The notes under the pieces: generated by a model
Database searches by the model: none
Seen by the model: the letters and a program-made list of their open reading frames with translations, nothing else
What the model was told of the DNA's origin: nothing
Origin: Acanthaster planci
Lineage: Eukaryota > Echinodermata > Asteroidea > Valvatida > Acanthasteridae
DNA length: 64,000 nt
Direction: 5' to 3'
Assembly (NCBI RefSeq): GCF_001949145.1
Contig: NW_019091516.1
Location: 109,196 to 173,195 of the forward strand
Position numbers and translations under genes: made by a program
Shown: one piece after another, positions 57,145 through 64,000 of the stretch
Layout of the letters: the number at the start of each line of letters is the position of its first letter
How positions within the stretch are numbered: the stretch's first letter is position 1

Positions 57145-58628
57145 GTTCTTGTGTCCCTGGTGTTTGAGAGCAAGGATACACTGAACAGGTCCTTTGTAAG
57201 CTTATTGAAAATATCAGATGATTGAATTAGCTAGGTCTTTGGCGGTACGTGCTGTGACAGTTCGGAAGATAACTATCCCCTAATGCTCTCACCTCGACCC
57301 TGCAGTATAGACACGTTTTGCGACTAGCTTTATGATAATTTTGTTTGATAGTCATACATCTTTCAACGACGACACAGTTGATTGAGCATCAGGGTAATTA
57401 CGATGGTGAACAGCTACAATCCTATAGGTTTATTGTGCATGTTCCGTGGCTGGGGAGTGCACGCCACCAAGAACAATCTTCGAGACTGACTCAAAGAGCA
57501 TTGTTAGAAGACCGTCAGCATAACGAGATCCGACCGTGTACCAACAGACAATAGGATTAATCAAACTGCAATCGATGCAGTGGGCAAAGCTCGACTTTTT
57601 ATACCTTGACAAGGAGGAACAGCGGCTCGGGTGGATACAGCTCATCATCTGGATCTGTAATATCATTGGTCGATGTGCATCGAACTGACGGTCACCTCGC
57701 TGACGACGTCAGGGAAATCTAGTCCTTGAATGTTTTGTTCATTGGCAAAATGTCTTTAAAATAACTTGACTGCAGCACGGCGCGTGATAATCAATCCGCT
57801 ACAATGATCTACATAAATATTCCATGAAGACAACAACAGACTCTTGGCGCGAGTAATGACACCAGAGACGAAGCATGAGGTACGACGCGTGATTGAAACA
57901 CGTGCGCTGGGTCCTCACGACACGTGAATTTTTGTCAGTAAAAAAAGTTTTACAGAAGCAATTGTGAACATCTAAGTACAATATAGCAAGGTTGCATACA
58001 ACTTCAGTACAAAAGACACATGGCAATATTTAGGCCTTTTCTCTGTCATTTTTCCCTTTTCCGCCTTTTAAATTTGTTTTTAATTTCAGCTGCGCCATAA
58101 ACATAGCAATCTCCTGACCTTGAAAAGTATTTCTACAGGTACTTTACAGTTCTTTACTCCTTAAAAATTACAATTTACCCCTAAACCTTTCTACGCCACC
58201 GTGCAATGCAGGACACCATTTCTTGAAATTGAGTGAAAGTGGGCCTTTAACAAGCTTTGTGTTGGCGTCTTCTGCACATTCTTACTTCATGAACCTTCAA
58301 CATAATGCATCAATCACCACAAATCTTTGCTGATTTTCAGCCCTCTTTTTTCCCAATTTATAGCCGGAACGGGGTATTTTATTTGCCTAAGCCTCATCAA
58401 AAGTTCATTCTTTGGAGCAGTATTTTAAGACAAACTTACCGAAATAAAAGGGGTTAACGCGTCCTCAGATGACAAGAGCTTTGTATCACTAGAAAAGACT
58501 GGAGTGAACCTTTTGTGCATTCTTTGTAACTAAATTCAAGATAACTATCACAGCCCCTGAGATATCATGGAGACGCTAGCAACGATAACCTCTATTATCA
58601 GCGGCAGATCTAAGAGGGGATCAGCTCG
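57145..58628. other. GPCR upstream region, otherwise featureless
   Basis: Contains the candidate promoter above and, near 57704, a GACGTCA half-site like a CRE. No other gene recognised. Frames on both strands are short and domain-free. Confidence 0.4.
57596..57603 (-). promoter_or_regulatory. Candidate TATA box for the GPCR
   Basis: TATAAAAA on the - strand, about 450 bp upstream of the GPCR start codon and in a context (GGTATAAAAAGTCG) close to the animal TATA consensus. A start site about 30 bp downstream would give an untranslated leader of about 420 nt if unspliced. This is a guess from sequence alone. Confidence 0.3.
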
Positions 58629-59278
58629 TAAGTCCGACGCCCCATAAGTCCGACAAATGCGTTTAAAAGTTCCAATGTGTTTTTTTCGGCCGATGGTATA
58701 GATCCAACATCTCAAAAAATCCTCTGAAGTCCGACGCTTCATTTGACGCTTGTTACGAGCGTATAAAGACAGCGCTAGGAACAAGACTGGTTCCCGATGC
58801 AAGTATGGTGTACTATTTATGACACATACAAATATTTTTAAGATTTCAAAAGGAATTACAGTCAAAGATATGCTTTTTATATTTAGCGAAGTATCATACA
58901 TCGTTCTTACACGTAGTGGTATTTTGGATTAAACAAATACTGGACCAGTGTACGAACTGTGCAGATAGTCTGCTAGATTAGTTTCCCTAACAGGGTCAGT
59001 ACCGTGGGCACGAGTAGGGAACAAAGTTGGATCTGGCTCACGGGCGACACGTCGCGCGGGCCCGCAATCCTCCATGTTTCACAGTCAATTGCACTGACGC
59101 CTCATATTCAGTCCGACACCTCGTTGGTCCGACGTCGGATTTATGAGGCGTCGGACCTTTGAGGAATTGGAACTATGAGGCTGAAAAAATGCCCATAAAT
59201 CCGACGCCTCATTATTCCGACGCCCCATAAGACCGAAATTTGGACTTTTGAGGCGTTGGACCTAGGGGCGTCGGACTT
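58629..59278. mobile_element. Foldback with TCCGACGCC tandem arms, truncated by the gap
   Basis: The left part (58629-58740) repeats AAGTCCGACGCCCCATAAGT-type units. The right part (59105-59278) carries both orientations: GGCGTCGGACTT, TGAGGCGTCGGACC and ATCCGACGCCTCAT. Unit length is about 16 bp, as in the 21343 element, but the unit sequence differs. The array runs directly into the N gap, so the far end is unseen. Confidence 0.65.
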
Positions 59279-60111
59279 NNNNNNNNNNNNNNNNNNNNNN
59301 NNNNNNNNNNNNNNNNNNNNNNNNNNNNNNNNNNNNNNNNNNNNNNNNNNNNNNNNNNNNNNNNNNNNNNNNNNNNNNNNNNNNNNNNNNNNNNNNNNNN
59401 NNNNNNNNNNNNNNNNNNNNNNNNNNNNNNNNNNNNNNNNNNNNNNNNNNNNNNNNNNNNNNNNNNNNNNNNNNNNNNNNNNNNNNNNNNNNNNNNNNNN
59501 NNNNNNNNNNNNNNNNNNNNNNNNNNNNNNNNNNNNNNNNNNNNNNNNNNNNNNNNNNNNNNNNNNNNNNNNNNNNNNNNNNNNNNNNNNNNNNNNNNNN
59601 NNNNNNNNNNNNNNNNNNNNNNNNNNNNNNNNNNNNNNNNNNNNNNNNNNNNNNNNNNNNNNNNNNNNNNNNNNNNNNNNNNNNNNNNNNNNNNNNNNNN
59701 NNNNNNNNNNNNNNNNNNNNNNNNNNNNNNNNNNNNNNNNNNNNNNNNNNNNNNNNNNNNNNNNNNNNNNNNNNNNNNNNNNNNNNNNNNNNNNNNNNNN
59801 NNNNNNNNNNNNNNNNNNNNNNNNNNNNNNNNNNNNNNNNNNNNNNNNNNNNNNNNNNNNNNNNNNNNNNNNNNNNNNNNNNNNNNNNNNNNNNNNNNNN
59901 NNNNNNNNNNNNNNNNNNNNNNNNNNNNNNNNNNNNNNNNNNNNNNNNNNNNNNNNNNNNNNNNNNNNNNNNNNNNNNNNNNNNNNNNNNNNNNNNNNNN
60001 NNNNNNNNNNNNNNNNNNNNNNNNNNNNNNNNNNNNNNNNNNNNNNNNNNNNNNNNNNNNNNNNNNNNNNNNNNNNNNNNNNNNNNNNNNNNNNNNNNNN
60101 NNNNNNNNNNN
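59279..60111. other. Assembly gap (833 N)
   Basis: A run of N starting inside the TCCGACGCC array. Long frames drawn through it are artefacts. Confidence 0.99.
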
Positions 60112-62536
60112 CCCCATTCAACTGCTTAAGTACAATCCTATGGGTAAATATAGATGATGAATTATGCTGGAATTCCTCAATTTGTCTTGGAGTGTTTCGG
60201 AATGAAAGCATGCACAATAATCGAATATTTCTGGGGACAAAACCAAACCCCTGCCCGATCAACAGGCGTTTATGAGCACATCTTAAGGCCGATTCACTAT
60301 ACTTCGACTCGATGACAAATCGTGAGATAGTCGAGTTCTATTTTCGGAAAAAGTCAAAATTTATCGGCGCAGCTGTAGACGTAATTAACAGATTTTCGCC
60401 TATAATATAACCGATCATCTGCAAGTCGGGACGAGGCAACCAACGTCCCTGCGCAAAAGTAATACATGAAGACCGTGTGGATCGTGGCGTGGAGAGCAAA
60501 ACCGAATCTTTACTTTAAACTTAACCTCGATTTTTTATTAACCCTCGGTTCCTCAGCTTTTAAATATCAACTTGCCTACCCATTTCAGGGTTAGGATGGA
60601 CAGCTATTGTAAACATTCGCACTTCTGTTGAGGTTACTTTCAAAGGTATCTGGTGGAAATACGAGTATGAAACAATCCACTTGTTGGAATTCCTGCAAAA
60701 GTTGCCAGAGCCTCTTCAACCAACGATGGTTGGGAATCACTTCGATGTCTTTTCGCTGATTTTATGAACTTATTTCCAAAATAATTTCATGTAGTGACAA
60801 CATAAGAGAGGCAGAATATTTAATTGGTTTAGGAGCCTTTTTCAATTCTCTCTTGCCTAATGTGCGTGCCCTGTGATTTTTTCTGCAGTGTTTACGCCCC
60901 CTCAACAAATGTACTGATTCTTGGGCAAGTTCATTACGTGTATTGCTTATAATGCAATAGTTGTCCATGCATGACTCAAATCCCTCAGTGAATAAAGTGT
61001 GGAGCCTCGCTTTAAATACGACGTCCACGCAAAACGAGGCTTAAGTAGTAATATTGATGGCTAATATTGGTAGCAGTGTTATACATTTGTACCGGATTTG
61101 GGCGATAGAGCATAGGAAAAGGTGGGGATGACTTCAAGTTGCCCGGTCACGGACAATTGAAAACCTGGGGGGGGGATGCTGACACTATATAGGGGACAAT
61201 GTTCATGATACAAATGTAATCTGTATAGGTAGGCCAATAACATTCCTGTAGAATATTACACCAAAACGACATGTTTATGGCCTTTTAATTGTTCTTTTCA
61301 TTTCTGAGTGCTATTGTTTGGTTGTTGGCAAGTCAGAAAATATCTTCACACTCTAGCTTAATTTGCTTTCTCACCACGGAAGGGAGGGGGATTCAACAGC
61401 CCATCCCATCCTCAAAGACTGACGGAATGTATACCCCTATCTCACCGGGATTTACACACCTAGTTGCATGGTACCAACAGCGGATCTAGGGTGGGCAGTT
61501 TGGCAGTTGTGTGTGCTTTGTTATGTTGTGCATTCTTTTCTTGTCCTGTTTTTGTCTGCTGTCAACTTTTCAAAAAATTGTATAACAAAGGAAAGAGTCA
61601 CCCAGTTGAGTAATAATTCGGATTTCACGGTAGTTTGTGCCCCCTTATCGAAAATGTGAAATCTGCCAATTGATAGACTCAAAGAGGCCGCACGTGTGAT
61701 CGTTTCGTACTGTAAACAAAGTTAAGCCCGGAAGATCTGCACAAGCGAAGAGCCCACCTCCATCGCTGGATCAAGAACAGCGGCTGCCTGGTAGCCCAGC
61801 TGAGAAATATTTTTGCTGCGCACAGTGGTTATGTTGACTGCTCTGGGTATGTCCCTCAAGTCGGCCACATCATTAAAACGACTAGATGTAAACATCATTA
61901 GAAGCAATCGGCTCCCGTGATCTATGTCCTCTCCGTAATTTTTTTTAATTCTTTTATCAATTTAAAGAAAAATTAAAAGAGCTGATTGCCTCTGAAGGAG
62001 GTGGGAGGGGCGTAGGTCTGCTGAGGCATAATTTACACCCTCAAGAGGGCCTCCGGACTATAGTGAAATCAATTCGACGCTAATTGATAACGTGTGGGAT
62101 GTGTGGCTTAATTGTTAAGGTTTGTATTTTCCGATTTCAGCGAGGGTGTAATAGGCTATTTACTTAAATTTTGAACTTTTCTACAAGGCAGATAGAAGCA
62201 CGCAGATACCGTTTGCTAGTCGCCTGGCGTTCGGTATGAGTGAAGGCGACGAGACGTACCGGAGTCGTCGTAGCTCAAAGAAGAACCATATCCCAGAGAG
62301 AGTTGCGACATGAGTCTTACCATTGTTGGAAACACAGGCGCGGCATACATGTACGCGCCACAATTCATACGGACATTCAAACTATAAGTGCAATGGTGAA
62401 CTTCATTCGGTGACCGATGAAATGTACGATTCCACCAGTCGAAGCCGAGCGAAATGGATCATTTCATCTGTCACCGACTGAAATTATTTTTACCACAGCA
62501 CAAAATTGTGAAACATTGCATTTATTTGTTTTATGT
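60112..62536. other. Intergenic, nothing recognised
   Basis: No supported gene. Near 61477, CAGCGGATCTAGGG resembles the terminal sequence of hAT-type remnants, and the reverse-oriented GGATCTGCCCTTA near 46349 may be a related end, but no complete element is defined. A G-run lies near 61170. Confidence 0.45.
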
Positions 62537-62835
62537 GGGGAGTCAGGTTGGATGGGGAGTCAGGTTGGCGTTGTGGTTCTTTTCTCGCCTTCCACCTATG
62601 CGGCCAGGGTTCAAATCCCGGCCCGGTCCACATGTGGATTGGGTTTTCAGTCTCTACCTGATTCCGTGGGTTTCACCCCGAATATTCCTTTAGGGTTTTC
62701 CTCCCACCTCTAAAACTGTAACTGCTTCTCACTGTCTCCTCTCTACAGGTTTCTTCAGGCTTGCGAGCTGCAGTGCCTAGGGCACTTTTTGAGGAATCCT
62801 TGGCGTCATTACCAGAAATAAAATAATAATAATAC
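62537..62835 (+). mobile_element. tRNA-derived SINE, copy 2 (fullest copy)
   Basis: Head: GGAGTCAGGTTGGCGTTG with an A-box-like GGTTGGCGTTGTGGTTC and the B box GGGTTCAAATCC (about 62607), then CCGGCCCGGTCC. Body: TTTTCAGTCTCTACCTGATTC and onwards through AGTGCCTAGGGCACTTTTTG. Tail: an AATAATAATAATA simple repeat at about 62818-62835. Head and first body block match 30563-30745. The first 16 bases of the head are duplicated in tandem. Confidence 0.85.
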
Positions 62836-63380
62836 AGTACCGCATAAATTATTTTGCAAAACAGATTGAGTGCTACCCACAGTATTGTGAGATGTTAGAG
62901 TGCCGGTTCCATCCGTATGCATTAGCCTAATTCTCTTTTTCTTATACTGAGAAATGGGGGCAGGGACTGTCAAAATCCACGGAATTCTATTTTACAGGTA
63001 CCGTTGAATAGAACAAATAAATCAATGACATGTGATCAGTGATCCACCAATCAGATGACAGCGATTTATGCAGGTATTGTATAATACACAATAGCCGCAT
63101 GCTTTATTGCACACGTGATGAACTGTCATTTTGTTCACAAAATCTGAACCTACGTACGTACGTAAGTACAATGCATGAGTCCGTGACACAGACATGTCTG
63201 TGATCCGTGGGCTTTGCAATCTGGTATTCTCGTATAGCCCCCTCCGTTAGCGATTTTTTGACAACTGATCACAGACAACAAAAGAGGGCGCTCGAAACAG
63301 CTGTATACAGCGCGGGCTCACTACTCGTACCTTTCTATTATTATTATTAGCGTGCTTGATAAGGTGCTTGGCTGCACGCG
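62836..63380. other. Intergenic, nothing recognised
   Basis: Spacer with a TACGTACGTACGTA run near 63152. No gene seen. Confidence 0.5.
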
Positions 63381-63487
63381 GCGGCGGTATAAGCAGCAGG
63401 TGTACATGTACGCTGCATCTTGCAAGTGATGCAGCGTTGGTGAGTGACGGTGTTCGGGCACGTTTTGAATGATTCGCAAAGGAGCAG
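63381..63487 (+). promoter_or_regulatory. Possible promoter and non-coding first exon of a gene to the right
   Basis: A locally GC-rich stretch (GCACGCGGCGGCGG) is followed by GGTATAAGCAGC, a TATA-like box. About 90 bp later comes a good splice donor, GAGCAG|GTAATG, at 63487/63488. Between them GCTGCATC (63412-63419) and GATGCAGC (63428-63435) form a hairpin. This fits a 5' untranslated exon, but no coding exon follows within the window. Confidence 0.25.
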
Positions 63488-64000
63488 GTAATGTAACTAT
63501 TTAAGATGATAGACGCCCTACGTTAATGTTAGAATGCCTAGCCTTGGCTTTTCAGAGGGCAACCATGTTTTTCAGGAAGTCCTAGGTAACGTTAGACTCA
63601 AGGGAGTATAGTAGTAGGCTACAATGCCCATGATCTTGGCCGGAGACTGGCGTTACTGGAGTTCGGCTCAGTAAATCATTCTAAGCATGTACGTCCTGTG
63701 CAATGCTGTGTCGGCTGCCTTGCGTCCACGACATGTAGCTTGGATGTCCACCTTTGGTTATCAAGCGGGATTGAATTTAAAAAGAGCTCGATAAAAAGGG
63801 TTTGGCATGTTTTTTAATTTATGTGGTGGTAAGGTGACTGATTTTGTGACATCATCACTCCTTGTACAGTCATTCCATTGAATTTGCTCACTTCCACTTT
63901 GCCCCAGTGTTTAACGTTCATTCTTTTCTTTCTTAATACCATGTAGGGCCTGCCCTACATGTACATGTATATTACATTGTTTGGTTCATTGCTGGTTGCC
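63488..64000. other. Right edge of the window, nothing recognised
   Basis: AT-rich sequence ending in a TACATGTACATGTA tract near 63957. It may be intronic if the feature to its left is a real first exon. Confidence 0.35.

Noticed and set aside
59141-60275. Long open frames on both strands through the second gap
   Set aside because: Created by the run of N; the flanks are the TCCGACGCC array and AT-rich spacer.
1-64000. CRISPR arrays, operons or ribosome binding sites
   Set aside because: Spliced genes show this is eukaryotic nuclear DNA; the repeats present are tandem minisatellites and foldbacks without spacers of CRISPR type.

Overview
The window is animal nuclear DNA: GT-AG introns, three recognisable metazoan genes, and long intergenic and intronic stretches full of mobile-element remnants. 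The abundance of the palindrome TACATGTA, invertebrate-type SINEs, CR1/L2-like and Jockey/I-like LINEs and TU-like foldback arrays suggests a marine invertebrate deuterostome. A sea urchin or related echinoderm is the best guess; amphioxus, hemichordate or mollusc cannot be excluded. It is a draft assembly with N gaps at 21541, 35547-35823 and 59279-60111.

Layout. 1-7089: TACATG-rich spacer, a small foldback, a truncated CR1/L2-like LINE, a 290-bp dispersed repeat and an inverted-repeat cluster. 7090-14631: fumarate hydratase on the + strand, nine coding exons; the exon carrying the start and transit peptide is not recognised. 15961-28844: spacer with a degraded DDE-type transposase remnant (18151-19558), a foldback element whose arms are tandem arrays (21343-21975), and a second long-armed foldback (22256-22990). 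28845-38703: calcineurin subunit B on the + strand, four exons covering the equivalent of residues 15-170. Its first exon is not found, and its last 15 codons lie beyond an 8.15-kb intron holding a SINE, two copies of a MITE family, a DIRS-like fragment and a gap. 40040-50800: spacer with several near-perfect inverted-repeat elements, a tandem repeat and a tRNA-derived SINE. 50804-55030: one 4.2-kb, multiply frameshifted Jockey/I-group LINE. 56098-57144: an intact single-exon class A GPCR on the - strand, closest to melatonin-receptor-like or GPR84/Moody-like receptors. 58629-64000: a second tandem-array foldback running into the large gap, then spacer, a SINE, and a possible first exon of a gene continuing to the right.

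The three genes do not form a pathway: a TCA-cycle enzyme, a Ca2+-signalling regulatory subunit and a membrane receptor. No operon logic is expected in such a genome. The most distinctive property is the density of inverted-repeat elements (at least eight in 64 kb), several with almost identical arms, meaning recent origin, ongoing arm homogenisation or assembly artefact. Apart from these genes, most open frames in the window show no domain, no splice context and no family resemblance.
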